From Clostridia bacterium (GTDB taxonomy: Bacteria; Bacillota; Clostridia; Oscillospirales; QAKW01): a stretch of DNA of 42,991 nt. The translations under genes and the position numbers were made by a program. Below the pieces are notes generated by a model, which was not told the origin of the DNA, searched no databases, and was given only the letters and a program-made list of their open reading frames with translations. Positions 14,700 through 23,347 of this stretch are shown piece by piece. The stretch is taken from assembly GCA_017436525.1 (NCBI GenBank), contig JAFSCX010000043.1, forward strand, positions 1 through 42,991. Reading direction: 5' to 3'. The first letter of the stretch is position 1. Each line of letters starts with the position of its first letter.

Positions 14700-16061
14700 T
14701 CATCCCACACTGATTGTTTCAATGGGGTTTCTTACCATATTTTGATTATCTTTGCTTCGTTTGAATGCGACAGCTAATGAGATGGGCCCCACTCTGCCAA
14801 GATACATGGTCATTATAATAATGAGTTTACCAACGCTATCAAGAGAGGCGGTAAGATTTCTTGTAAGACCCACGGTTGCCGTTGCGCTGACCGTTTCATA
14901 AATAACATCCAATGCGCTTGCATCTGTTACGGCAGAAAGCAGGACCGTTGAAGCAAACAGAATAATAAAAGACATACAGGCAACAGCAACCGCTTTGCTG
15001 ACAGCCTGCTTCGTAAGCCGCCTGCCAAACACCTCGGTATCCTCTTTATTGCGGACAGAGGCGAACGCAGACGCGGCAAGGACAGCAAAGGTAACCGTTT
15101 TAATTCCGCCGGCTGTCCCAACGGGTGAACCGCCGATAAACATCAAGAGTAAACATACGATAGAACTTGCATTTGTCAGATTTTGCTGCGGTATTGTTGC
15201 AAAACCTGCCGTCCTTGTTGTAACCGACTGAAACAAAGATGCTTCCATCTTTTGCAGCAACGAATAATCTTTTATTGTTTGCGGATTGTTGTATTCAAAT
15301 GTGAAAATTAAAACCGCGCCGACCAGAATCAAAATCAAGGTTGCCGTTATTGCGATTTTACTGTGCAGGGTAAGATCTCTGAATAATTTTACTTTCTTTG
15401 TTCGGGCTTTTTTTAATACCCGAAGCACATCCCACCAAACAATATAACCGATGCCGCCCAAGACAATCAGCGCGCAGGTAACTATGTTGATCATGGGATT
15501 GAGCGCATAATCGCAAAGGCTGTTTTCGGCGATGATATCAATCCCTGCATTGCAAAAGGCAGAGATGGAAGTGAACACCGATATCCAGATCCCTTTTGCG
15601 CCAAATTGCGGGATAAAAACCGTCATATAAAGCAGGGCGCCGATCCCTTCTATGAGGAGCGTTCCGCTCACAACCTTTTTCACAAAACGAATCAACCCTG
15701 AAAGCGAATTCAGATTAAATGCATCTTGCAAGAGAAGCCTGTCGCCGATGCCCATTTTCTTGTGCAGAAGGATCATCAGCCCGGACATGATCGTGATAAC
15801 CCCAAGACCGCCGATCTGAATCAATATTAAAATTACCACCTGCCCGAAAACACTCCAAGAGGTAACCGTCGGCATCACGACCAATCCCGTAACGCAAGTG
15901 GAAGTGGTCGCCGTAAAAAGCGCATCCAAGAAGGGGATTGCCTCTCCGGTTGCAGAGCTTATGGGGAGGGAAAGGAGCCCTGCGCCGATCAATATTGTTA
16001 TTAAAAAGCTCAACAATATAATTTGTGTTGTTGATACCCCAAGCCGTTGTCTTCTCATCAT
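14700..16061 (-). CDS. ktrB: Potassium channel subunit, KtrB/TrkH family
   Basis: 453 residues with about ten hydrophobic segments built from four membrane-pore-membrane repeats. Filter-like loops are visible at TSTCVTGL (near residue 53), FCNAGID and TRTAGF, and the fourth at TATVGLT. KtrB conducts K+ (with Na+) into the cell when gated by KtrA. The start ATG 16061 has AGGA upstream. It is the first gene of the ktrB-ktrA operon, which diverges from the polysaccharide operon and has a strong sigma-A promoter and a leader hairpin. Confidence 0.93.
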   Translation of the reverse strand: MMRRQRLGVSTTQIILLSFLITILIGAGLLSLPISSATGEAIPFLDALFTATTSTCVTGLVVMPTVTSWSVFGQVVILILIQIGGLGVITIMSGLMILLHKKMGIGDRLLLQDAFNLNSLSGLIRFVKKVVSGTLLIEGIGALLYMTVFIPQFGAKGIWISVFTSISAFCNAGIDIIAENSLCDYALNPMINIVTCALIVLGGIGYIVWWDVLRVLKKARTKKVKLFRDLTLHSKIAITATLILILVGAVLIFTFEYNNPQTIKDYSLLQKMEASLFQSVTTRTAGFATIPQQNLTNASSIVCLLLMFIGGSPVGTAGGIKTVTFAVLAASAFASVRNKEDTEVFGRRLTKQAVSKAVAVACMSFIILFASTVLLSAVTDASALDVIYETVSATATVGLTRNLTASLDSVGKLIIIMTMYLGRVGPISLAVAFKRSKDNQNMVRNPIETISVG

Positions 16062-16095
16062 TCTGTCCTACACCCTGAAATTCCTGTTATAAAGC

Positions 16096-16133
16096 AAAAG
16101 GAACCAACCCCCTGCAGACAGCTGGTTCCTTTT
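16096..16133 (-). promoter_or_regulatory. Leader hairpin of the ktrBA transcript
   Basis: AAAAGGAACCA (16096-16106) pairs with TGGTTCCTTTT (16123-16133) in the leader, between the ktr promoter and the ktrB start. On the ktr strand the stem is followed by TTTTGCTTT, a weak terminator tail. It could be an attenuator or a stabilising stem. The leader is only about 80 bases, too short for a ydaO c-di-AMP riboswitch. Confidence 0.5.
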
Positions 16134-16148
16134 TAACTATTTTGGTTT

Positions 16149-16177
16149 ATTATACTATACTCAGTCATTATAGTCAA
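16149..16177 (-). promoter_or_regulatory. Promoter of ktrBA
   Basis: TTGACT (16177-16172) and TATAAT (16154-16149) are 17 bases apart on the minus strand, a near-consensus sigma-A promoter. Confidence 0.85.
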
Positions 16178-16239
16178 GTTTTTGATGGAATCTTAATAAA
16201 TACACATGTATTTAACTAAACCTACAAAAAAGTTACCCC

Positions 16240-16268
16240 TTGCATTATAATAAAAGATATTGTATAAT
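16240..16268 (+). promoter_or_regulatory. Promoter of the polysaccharide operon
   Basis: TTGCAT (16240-16245) and TATAAT (16263-16268) are 17 bases apart. A leader of about 85 bases follows before the first gene. No other promoter of this quality was noticed between the operon genes. Confidence 0.8.
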
Positions 16269-16362
16269 GTAGGTTGTGAAATACTGTCGATTATTTAGTT
16301 CACGCGATTTGAGAGGTTGATCCGTTTTCTTCAATGCCTGTCGCGCTGAAAAGGAGTATGGT

Positions 16363-16884
16363 ATGGATAAAAGCTTATTGATTGCCGGCGCCGGCATCTA
16401 CGGCTTGGTTGCCAAAGAAATTGCCGAGAGTATGAATTGCTTCGATCGCATCGACTTTATTGACGACGGTGCTCAGCAAGCGCCCGACGGAGCAATGGTA
16501 ATCGGCACTACAAAAGACCTTGAAGCGTTGAGCGGAAGATATGCCGACATTATTGTCGCCATTGGGAATCCGGCTGTTCGGATGAATCTGATTCAAAGGA
16601 TTGAAAAGAATCCCCGGCTGACCCTGAGGACGTTGGTTTCTCCCAAAGCTTATATTTCCCCCTCTGCCCGAATGGAGAAAGGGTGTATTATTGAGCCGAT
16701 GGCAGTGGTTCACGCAGGCTGTATTTTAGGAAAAGGCTGTCTGGTTTGCGCCGGCGCTGTCATCAACCACGCCGCTGTTTGCGGCGATTGTATTCAGGTG
16801 GATTGCAATGCCACCGTTGCCGGCAACGCAACGGTCCCCTCCGGCACCAAGATTCCTTGCAATACAGTATACAACAACGCATAA
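16363..16884 (+). CDS. PglD-like sugar O/N-acetyltransferase
   Basis: 173 residues. The N-terminal part is the PglD-type nucleotide-sugar fold (LLIAGAGIYGLVAKEIAES). From about residue 92 there is a left-handed beta-helix of hexapeptide repeats. His136 in AVINHAAVCGD lines up with the catalytic histidine of PglD. Such enzymes transfer acetyl from acetyl-CoA to a nucleotide-linked amino sugar. It is the first gene of the operon, directly before the initiating sugar transferase, as in pgl-type clusters. It is shorter than PglD and its later helix coils are irregular, so the exact acceptor is uncertain. AAGGAG precedes the ATG. Confidence 0.8.
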   Translation: MDKSLLIAGAGIYGLVAKEIAESMNCFDRIDFIDDGAQQAPDGAMVIGTTKDLEALSGRYADIIVAIGNPAVRMNLIQRIEKNPRLTLRTLVSPKAYISPSARMEKGCIIEPMAVVHAGCILGKGCLVCAGAVINHAAVCGDCIQVDCNATVAGNATVPSGTKIPCNTVYNNA

Positions 16885-16919
16885 ACCCCATCCCTTTAAT
16901 TTGATAAGAGAGGTTTGAA

Positions 16920-17552
16920 ATGTATCAAAAATTTTGGAAACGAATCATTGATATTTTGTTGTCTGCCATCGGCATCTTAGTATTGACCCCCGTATGGCTG
17001 ATTTTGGCTGTCGCCATTAAAGCGGATGATCCCGGCCCGATATTTTTCCGGCAAAAACGCATCGCTCAGGATAAAGACGGGCAGATTCGCTATTTTCAGA
17101 TTTATAAATATCGGTCCATGAAAATGTGTACGCCGAAGGATACTCCAACGCACCTGCTGGAGAACCCCGAGCAATATATTACCAAAGTCGGCGGCTTTTT
17201 GCGAAAGACAAGCCTGGATGAATTGCCCCAAATCTTCAATATTTTCTTGGGGCAAATGAGCATCATCGGCCCTCGGCCTGCGCTTTGGAATCAGGAAGAT
17301 CTCTATGCAGAGCGCGCAAAATACGGCGCCAATGCTGTAAAACCCGGCCTTACGGGATGGGCCCAGATCAACGGGCGGGATGAGCTCCCCATTGATGTTA
17401 AGGCGAAGCTGGATGGCGAGTATGTAGAAAAAATGAGCTTTCTATTCGACGTGAAATGCTTCCTCGGCACCATTTCCTCTGTGCTCAAAAGCGACGGAGT
17501 GGTAGAAGGAGGCACCGGCGCCATGGAAAAAGAAAAGGACGAGCAGAAATAA
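16920..17552 (+). CDS. Initiating sugar-1-phosphate transferase (PglC/WcaJ type)
   Basis: 210 residues of the bacterial sugar transferase family. An N-terminal re-entrant hydrophobic helix (about 9-33) is followed by KADDPGPIFFRQKR, the catalytic Asp-Glu pair Asp100-Glu101 in RKTSLDELPQ, GPRPAL, and KPGLTGWAQINGRDE. It moves a sugar phosphate from a UDP-sugar onto undecaprenyl phosphate at the inner membrane face, starting repeat-unit synthesis. The small size matches monotopic PglC-type enzymes and not the longer WbaP/WcaJ forms. A PglD-like gene before it suggests an acetylated amino sugar as first residue. Confidence 0.92.
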   Translation: MYQKFWKRIIDILLSAIGILVLTPVWLILAVAIKADDPGPIFFRQKRIAQDKDGQIRYFQIYKYRSMKMCTPKDTPTHLLENPEQYITKVGGFLRKTSLDELPQIFNIFLGQMSIIGPRPALWNQEDLYAERAKYGANAVKPGLTGWAQINGRDELPIDVKAKLDGEYVEKMSFLFDVKCFLGTISSVLKSDGVVEGGTGAMEKEKDEQK

Positions 17553-17553
17553 A

Positions 17554-18429
17554 ATGAAAAAAATTCTGATCGCCGGTGCAAACAGCTATATCGGCACCTC
17601 TTTTGAAAAATATCTGCAGCAATGGCCGGAGCAATATCAGGTGGACACTGTGGATATGATCGACGGCTCCTGGCGGGAAAAATCCTTTGCCGGCTATGAT
17701 GCAATATTTCATGTGGCAGGAATTGCGCACTCCGATAACGGCAAAATCAGCCCGGAGAAGGCCAAGCTTTACTATGCGATAAATACAGATCTGACCATAG
17801 AAACCGCAAAGAAGGCCAAGACGGAAGGGGCGAAACAATTTATTTTTATGAGCTCCGCTATCGTCTACGGTGAAAGCGCCCCCATCGGAAAAACCAAGAT
17901 GATTACTAAAGATACCCCGGTATCTCCCGCCAACAGTTATGGAGACAGTAAGGTGCAAGCGGAAAAAGGGATTCTGCCTCTAAATGATGATTTTTTTAAG
18001 GTTGTGATCTTGCGCCCGCCCATGATCTATGGTCCCGGAAGCAAGGGAAACTATCCCGTACTCAGCAAATTGGGGCAAAAACTGCCGATATTTCCCAAAG
18101 TAGATAATCAGCGTTCCATGCTGTTTATCGGCAACCTGATGGAGTTTGTTCGCTTAATGGTAGAAAACCAGGAACAGGGCATCTTCTGGCCCCAAAACGC
18201 GGAATATTCCAATACTACAGATCTGGTGCGGCAGATTGCTAAGGCTCACGGGAAAAAGATTGTCATTGTCCCCGGATTTACCTGGGTGTTGAAACTTTTG
18301 AGCCATTGTACCGGATTGGTAAACAAGGCGTTTGGAAACATGAGCTATGATATCGAAATGAGTAAATATCCTTGCAATTATTGTAAATTTGAACTTCAGG
18401 AATCGATCATTGAGACGGAGGCAGAATAA
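17554..18429 (+). CDS. NAD-dependent epimerase/dehydratase (extended SDR)
   Basis: 291 residues. The Rossmann motif is AGANSYIG, and the catalytic Tyr129/Lys133 lies in SYGDSKVQAEK, with FMSSAIVYG before it. It modifies a nucleotide sugar by epimerisation, dehydration or 4-keto reduction. Its place right after the PglC-like gene suggests it prepares or reduces the first sugar, as 4-reductases of the UDP-QuiNAc/FucNAc route do, but this is inferred from context. It starts one base after the previous stop and overlaps the next start (TAATG), showing tight co-translation. Confidence 0.8.
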   Translation: MKKILIAGANSYIGTSFEKYLQQWPEQYQVDTVDMIDGSWREKSFAGYDAIFHVAGIAHSDNGKISPEKAKLYYAINTDLTIETAKKAKTEGAKQFIFMSSAIVYGESAPIGKTKMITKDTPVSPANSYGDSKVQAEKGILPLNDDFFKVVILRPPMIYGPGSKGNYPVLSKLGQKLPIFPKVDNQRSMLFIGNLMEFVRLMVENQEQGIFWPQNAEYSNTTDLVRQIAKAHGKKIVIVPGFTWVLKLLSHCTGLVNKAFGNMSYDIEMSKYPCNYCKFELQESIIETEAE

Positions 18430-19535
18430 TGCAGCGGGTGATGATTGTCAACTGTTTTGAAACCTATGAGCAGCGGGTGGAGTTGCTGTGCGACTATTTT
18501 CAAGAAAACGGTTGCGAAGTAAAGGTTATTACATCCGATTGGCTTCATATGCACAAAACGATCAGGCAGACTTGCCCGGATCATTTTGAAATGATTCATG
18601 TTAAACCTTATACAAAGAACCTTTCGCCCCAACGGCTGATGTCCCATGATGGTTTTGCCAAAGCGGCGCAAAGGAAAATGGAAGAATATCAACCGGATCT
18701 GCTTTGGGTGCTGATTCCACCGAATTCATTAGCAAAGACGGCCTCTGCATATAAAGCAAAGCATCCCAAGGTTAAGTTGGTGATGGATCTGATTGATATG
18801 TGGCCGGAAACCATGCCGATTTCTCGTTTTAAGAATATACCCCCTTTTACAAATTGGCGTAAGTTGCGGGATCAATATTTGCGGTATGCCGATGCCGTGG
18901 TAACGGAATGTAATCTGTTTCAGTCGATTCTTCACGGGGTATGCGACCACCAAAAAATGCACACCCTATATCTTGGCCGAAAAAGCACGGGTTCTGTCAG
19001 CAACCCCAACCCTCCTACGGATCGGGTTTCTCTGTGCTATTTAGGTTCTATCAACAACATCATCGATATCTCTTGTATCGAACAAATTATTCGAAATATC
19101 AAAGGGGATGTGGAACTGCATATTATTGGTGATGGCGAAAACAGGCGAGAATTGATTGACCGTGCATCAGGTGCAGGCGCTAATGTCATTTACCATGGCA
19201 AGATCTATGATGCCGAGAAAAAACAGCAGATCATGGATCAGTGCCATTTCGGGCTAAATATTATGAAGCAAACTGTGTTCGTGGGTCTTACCATGAAGAG
19301 TATAGATTATTTCGAGTATGGCCTGCCCATTATTAATAATATTCAGGGCGACACTTGGTATTTTGTAAAGTCCAAGGGAGTTGGAATGAATCTTTCTGAT
19401 TTGAGGATGGATTATATTGAGATGATTCAATTTTCTAATCAAAGCAGAGAGGGTGTTCCTTCTTTCTTTTTGGAATATTTTACGGAGGACGCATTCAAAA
19501 AGCGAGTCAACGAGATTCTTGAAACCATCATATAA
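18429..19535 (+). CDS. Glycosyltransferase family 4-like
   Basis: 368 residues. GT-B fold features are visible: an N-terminal half with YFQENGCEVKVITSDW and MDLIDMWPE, and a C-terminal half with CYLGSINN, LHIIGDGENR and the YHGKIYDAEKKQQIMDQCHFG stretch just before the acidic donor-binding region. It probably adds the second sugar to the lipid-linked repeat unit in the cytoplasm. The donor is unknown. It overlaps the epimerase gene by one base. Confidence 0.82.
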   Translation: MQRVMIVNCFETYEQRVELLCDYFQENGCEVKVITSDWLHMHKTIRQTCPDHFEMIHVKPYTKNLSPQRLMSHDGFAKAAQRKMEEYQPDLLWVLIPPNSLAKTASAYKAKHPKVKLVMDLIDMWPETMPISRFKNIPPFTNWRKLRDQYLRYADAVVTECNLFQSILHGVCDHQKMHTLYLGRKSTGSVSNPNPPTDRVSLCYLGSINNIIDISCIEQIIRNIKGDVELHIIGDGENRRELIDRASGAGANVIYHGKIYDAEKKQQIMDQCHFGLNIMKQTVFVGLTMKSIDYFEYGLPIINNIQGDTWYFVKSKGVGMNLSDLRMDYIEMIQFSNQSREGVPSFFLEYFTEDAFKKRVNEILETII

Positions 19536-19563
19536 TTGAAGCAACAAGCAAGAAGGAGATGCT

Positions 19564-20535
19564 ATGGCTATATCAAAGGCAATTGATTTGATCATTCCAA
19601 TTTATAACCGTGCAGACTTGATTCCCGGTCTTATTCAAACATTAGAAGGGCAACGAATGAAGGATTTTCGCGTTATCTTTGTGGATGATGGGTCAAAAGA
19701 CAATAGTTATAATGTATTGGCCGAATTACTCCCAAAGGCTTCTCTTGATTTTTTAATATTGCAGCAGGAGAATAAAGGCCCCTCCGCCGCTCGAAATTTT
19801 GGAATAACCCATGCAGAGGCGGACTGGATAGCATTTTGCGATAGTGATGATATCTTGTTGCCGGAGTATCTGGAATATTTGTTGGGTGCGGTTGAAGGCA
19901 AGGATGCCCAAATGGGCTATTGTCGGTTGCAGGTAATTCCTGTAGGCGATAATACACCGATAAAGCCCGCAGGAAGCCCTCGTTACAGCTTATTGACAAG
20001 TGCTGAAGCGATGCATCGCCATTACACAGATTGGATCGCACCGGTATGTTTGATTTTGAACAGAAAATGGGTGCAAAGCAATCAGCTCATCTTTGATGAA
20101 GGCTGCAGATATTGCGAAGATTTGATGTTTATCACCGAGTGCCTTAATGCTGCTGAGCACGTTTGTGAGTGCGACAACCAACTATATGTTTACCGTACTC
20201 ATGAGGGGTCTTTGCTAAGAAGCAGCGATACGACCAAGTATATTGATGGCCTAAACGGCTTTGAACGGCTGGAGAAAAAGCTCCAAGGATGCAATACAAC
20301 CGCCGCTAAGGTTTTCTTTGAAATGGGGAAAGCCAGATTTTTATTGGGAATTTTGAGACGGGCTGCTTTACAGTTAAGTAAGAATGATTTTCTAAAATTG
20401 ACAAAACTCGTAGAATTCAAAAAATGCAGCTACCAAATAAAACGATTGCCCCGGATGCAACACATTGCCGGCCGTTTGTATCAAATATCTAAACTACTAT
20501 TTTATTACAGCGCAAGAATACTTTTTTCAGACTAA
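19564..20535 (+). CDS. Glycosyltransferase family 2
   Basis: 323 residues with a GT-A domain at the N-terminus: LIIPIYNRADLIPGLIQTLE, VIFVDDGSKDNS and the metal-binding DSDD in AFCDSDDILLPEYL. A C-terminal extension of about 110 residues is helical. It transfers one sugar from a nucleotide donor onto the growing repeat unit. Donor and linkage cannot be told. GAAGGAG precedes the ATG. Confidence 0.88.
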   Translation: MAISKAIDLIIPIYNRADLIPGLIQTLEGQRMKDFRVIFVDDGSKDNSYNVLAELLPKASLDFLILQQENKGPSAARNFGITHAEADWIAFCDSDDILLPEYLEYLLGAVEGKDAQMGYCRLQVIPVGDNTPIKPAGSPRYSLLTSAEAMHRHYTDWIAPVCLILNRKWVQSNQLIFDEGCRYCEDLMFITECLNAAEHVCECDNQLYVYRTHEGSLLRSSDTTKYIDGLNGFERLEKKLQGCNTTAAKVFFEMGKARFLLGILRRAALQLSKNDFLKLTKLVEFKKCSYQIKRLPRMQHIAGRLYQISKLLFYYSARILFSD

Positions 20536-20553
20536 TACCAGAAAGGCGAGATC

Positions 20554-21762
20554 ATGAAAACGATTGCATTTTACCTTCCCCAATTTCATGCTATCAAAGA
20601 AAATGATGAATGGTGGGGTAAAGGGTTTACCGAGTGGGTCAATGTAAAAAAAGCCAAGCCTCTTTTCGACGAGCATTACCAACCTCGAGTCCCTTTGAAT
20701 CAGAATTATTACAATTTGCTGGACCATGATGTCATGCAATGGCAGGTGGATCTGGCAAAGGAATACGGCGTTTACGGTTTTTGCTTCTACCATTATTGGT
20801 TCGACGGGCATCTGCTTTTGGAAAAGCCGGTAGAACATTTCCTTGAGCATAGGGAATTGGATCTCCCCTTTTGCATCTGCTGGGCCAATGAACATTGGAC
20901 CAAAGCATGGGTAGACAAGCAACAGCAAATTCTTATTGCTCAATATTATGGCGGCCCCAAAGAATGGGAAGAACATTTTAACTATTTGCTTCCTTATTTG
21001 AAAGATCCACGATATATCTGCAACAACGGTAAACCTTTGGTGGTTATTTATAGAGCGGAAATCATTGATTGCCTCAATGAAATGTTGGATTATTGGCAGA
21101 AGCTGGCCATAGAAAACGGTTTCCCGGGGTTGGAATTTGCCTATCAACATATTGCTTTTGATTTGAAAGAAGGCCGCGATGACAGCCGATTCACTTATAA
21201 CATCGAATATCAGCCTGCCTATGCACTGAACGACATGGATAAATCCGGCTATAAATTCCTGCGAGATATCAAGGGCAAAATAGTAGAAAAAATGGATAAG
21301 ATCGGCCTAAAGCTGGCGGAAAAACACTCCGACAGCGCTATCCAGAAAGGTTATCAAAAGATTTGGGATGCCGTGCGCAATATCCATCCGCAAGGATTAA
21401 TTAAGCAAAGTTATGACGATGTATGGCAAGCTGCCTTGTCCCATTGCCCCGAAAGCGAAAAATGCATCCCTGGTGCCTTCGTTGGTTGGGATAATACCCC
21501 TCGCCACAAAGAAAAGGGGCGCGTTTTCCTTGATGCTACTCCGGAAAAATTTCAAAAATATATGACGCAGCAGATCAAACGCGCGAAAGATGTTTATCAC
21601 AAAGATATGATTTTTCTGTTTGCTTGGAATGAATGGGCAGAAGGAGGTTATATGGAGCCGGACGAAAGATACGGCTATGGATATCTTGAAGCGCTGAAGA
21701 ATGCACTGATTGCAAACGGAGAGATGCCAATTTTCCGCAGCCATCCAGAGGAAGAAAGGTGA
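20554..21762 (+). CDS. WbsX-like (GH99-like domain) polysaccharide protein
   Basis: 402 residues. The start IAFYLPQFHAIKENDEWWG, then GFTEWVNV, YGVYGFCFYHYWFDG and the late FLFAWNEWAEG, are the hallmarks of the WbsX family, a GH99-like fold found almost only in O-antigen and capsule clusters. Its biochemical role is not settled; members occur as free proteins or as domains of glycosyltransferases. There is no signal peptide, so it acts in the cytoplasm. It is complete and in frame with the operon. Confidence 0.85.
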   Translation: MKTIAFYLPQFHAIKENDEWWGKGFTEWVNVKKAKPLFDEHYQPRVPLNQNYYNLLDHDVMQWQVDLAKEYGVYGFCFYHYWFDGHLLLEKPVEHFLEHRELDLPFCICWANEHWTKAWVDKQQQILIAQYYGGPKEWEEHFNYLLPYLKDPRYICNNGKPLVVIYRAEIIDCLNEMLDYWQKLAIENGFPGLEFAYQHIAFDLKEGRDDSRFTYNIEYQPAYALNDMDKSGYKFLRDIKGKIVEKMDKIGLKLAEKHSDSAIQKGYQKIWDAVRNIHPQGLIKQSYDDVWQAALSHCPESEKCIPGAFVGWDNTPRHKEKGRVFLDATPEKFQKYMTQQIKRAKDVYHKDMIFLFAWNEWAEGGYMEPDERYGYGYLEALKNALIANGEMPIFRSHPEEER

Positions 21763-21766
21763 TAAG

Positions 21767-23284
21767 ATGAACGTAAATATAAAAAGCATTCTTCGATCTG
21801 CCGAGAATGTTGCCTATATTGCATTATGTGTGGCAATAGCGAATGGGGTTTTCTTTGGCACCGCCAATTATGCGGTTGAATTGGGATTTTCTGTTTGGAG
21901 TATTGTCATTCCCGTAATGGTTATCGGATCATTAGCATTATTGATTTGTAATATAAAAGACATCCTCAAGAATTCTACGCTATGGCTTCTCATTGCTTAT
22001 GGTGTGTGGATTCTGATTTCTGCAGTTCGTGGATATCAAGCAGGCAATGATATTGGTCATATTACAGAGGATTTGCAAAGAGTCATTTATTTTTCTTTGT
22101 TCCCCTTAATTCTGACAATTTTGAATCGCGAATCACGTATAATTAAGCTGATGAAAATTGTAGTTTATGGGAGCCTGGCTTTGAGCATTCTTACAATTAT
22201 TTTTTATATTAGTTATTTGTTCTTGCCAGCTTTATTTGACAAGCTTCTCTATTTGGGCTATTATGGCCAGATGATCAACTTCACCAGAATTTCGGATGTC
22301 ATTTGCCGTATTTTATTTGTCAGCACACCGATGCAACTGTTTGGCTGTGCATTTGCACTATATTTTCTTGCAACAGATCGGCAACATACAATTAGATATT
22401 CGATCATAATCGGCTTAAACTTGTTTTGCATTTTGATGTCTTTCACAAGAACGCTGTATTTAGCAACCTTTGTTGCGGCGGCATTGGCGATATTGTTGGT
22501 TTTCCTGAAAGCAGATCAAAAGTCTCGCTTGTTTGTTGCCAAGGGAATTGCCACATCCGTTGTAACTTGCGCGGTAATAATTGTGTGTTTCTCAACGGCT
22601 GCCAAAACAAATTATTTTGGGTATGCATTGCAACGTGTATTTGTTACACAGCAAGAAACACCTGATACAAACATTAATAATGAGCAGGGAGAAACACCTG
22701 ATTCAATCATTAATAATGAACAGCAAGAAACGCCCGGTTCAAATATTAATAATGAGCAGCAAGAAACACCAGGCACCAATCCTTCAACAAATGAAACCCC
22801 GGAAATTCCGGAAAATACAACTCCTCCGGAGGAAATCATAGGCTTCGAAAATGAAGATGAGTATCTTCAAGCAACGCTTCTTTCCGATAATATTCGTGAA
22901 AACACCAAAAAGTTGCTTCAGGCGCGCATTGATACCAATCCGTTATGCGGTGTTGGGTTGGGCATGCGTTTACCCGAGCGCGAAACACCGCCTGAATTTT
23001 TTTATTTAGATCTTTGGGCCAAAACGGGCCTATTGGGCCTTCTGCTCTTTTTGATTCCGGCGTGTGTTGTAATCATTGACATTTTGAAGAGAATAATCCG
23101 CCGTCAGCCATTTTTACTCAGCGCCGTTTGGGCCGTAGGGTTGATTGGACTAATGGTTTATTCTGTACTGCAACCATATATGAATACAGCTCCATGCGTT
23201 TTGATGTACTGTTGTGTGCTTTGCGTAAATGCTTGGCAGAAAAAGCATGCTGCTGAGCAAAACGAGATCGGTTATCAGGCTTAA
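21767..23284 (+). CDS. O-antigen ligase/polymerase-like membrane protein (Wzy type)
   Basis: 505 residues with about eleven hydrophobic segments and the Wzy_C/O-antigen ligase pattern, including a large outside loop between the last membrane helices. It probably joins lipid-linked repeat units outside the membrane. Residues 295-342 of that loop are four near-identical 12-residue units of the type QQETPGSNINNE (36-bp repeats, 22649-22792), followed by a Pro/Glu/Thr-rich linker. CGVGLGMRLPERETP near 400 resembles the conserved NPLxGxG stretch of ligases. The start is ATG 21767 after AAAGGTGAT; an upstream in-frame start would lie inside the WbsX gene. Confidence 0.85.
   Translation: MNVNIKSILRSAENVAYIALCVAIANGVFFGTANYAVELGFSVWSIVIPVMVIGSLALLICNIKDILKNSTLWLLIAYGVWILISAVRGYQAGNDIGHITEDLQRVIYFSLFPLILTILNRESRIIKLMKIVVYGSLALSILTIIFYISYLFLPALFDKLLYLGYYGQMINFTRISDVICRILFVSTPMQLFGCAFALYFLATDRQHTIRYSIIIGLNLFCILMSFTRTLYLATFVAAALAILLVFLKADQKSRLFVAKGIATSVVTCAVIIVCFSTAAKTNYFGYALQRVFVTQQETPDTNINNEQGETPDSIINNEQQETPGSNINNEQQETPGTNPSTNETPEIPENTTPPEEIIGFENEDEYLQATLLSDNIRENTKKLLQARIDTNPLCGVGLGMRLPERETPPEFFYLDLWAKTGLLGLLLFLIPACVVIIDILKRIIRRQPFLLSAVWAVGLIGLMVYSVLQPYMNTAPCVLMYCCVLCVNAWQKKHAAEQNEIGYQA
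22649..22792 (+). repeat. Four 36-bp in-frame tandem repeats inside the polymerase gene
   Basis: Units start CAGCAAGAAACACC or close variants and encode QQETPDTNINNE-type dodecamers. The last unit diverges in its second half. The length is a multiple of three, so gain or loss would change loop length without breaking the frame. Confidence 0.9.
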
Positions 23285-23347
23285 GATTGCAACATTGTGA
23301 AACAAATGTCTGCGCACATAAATTAAATATGTTTTTGGAGGACTACT

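Noticed and set aside
16083-16362. c-di-AMP riboswitch before ktrBA
   Set aside because: The leader from the promoter to ktrB is about 80 bases with one hairpin, too short for the ydaO class.
22649-22792. 36-bp repeats as a CRISPR
   Set aside because: The repeats are directly adjacent without spacers and keep the reading frame of the polymerase.
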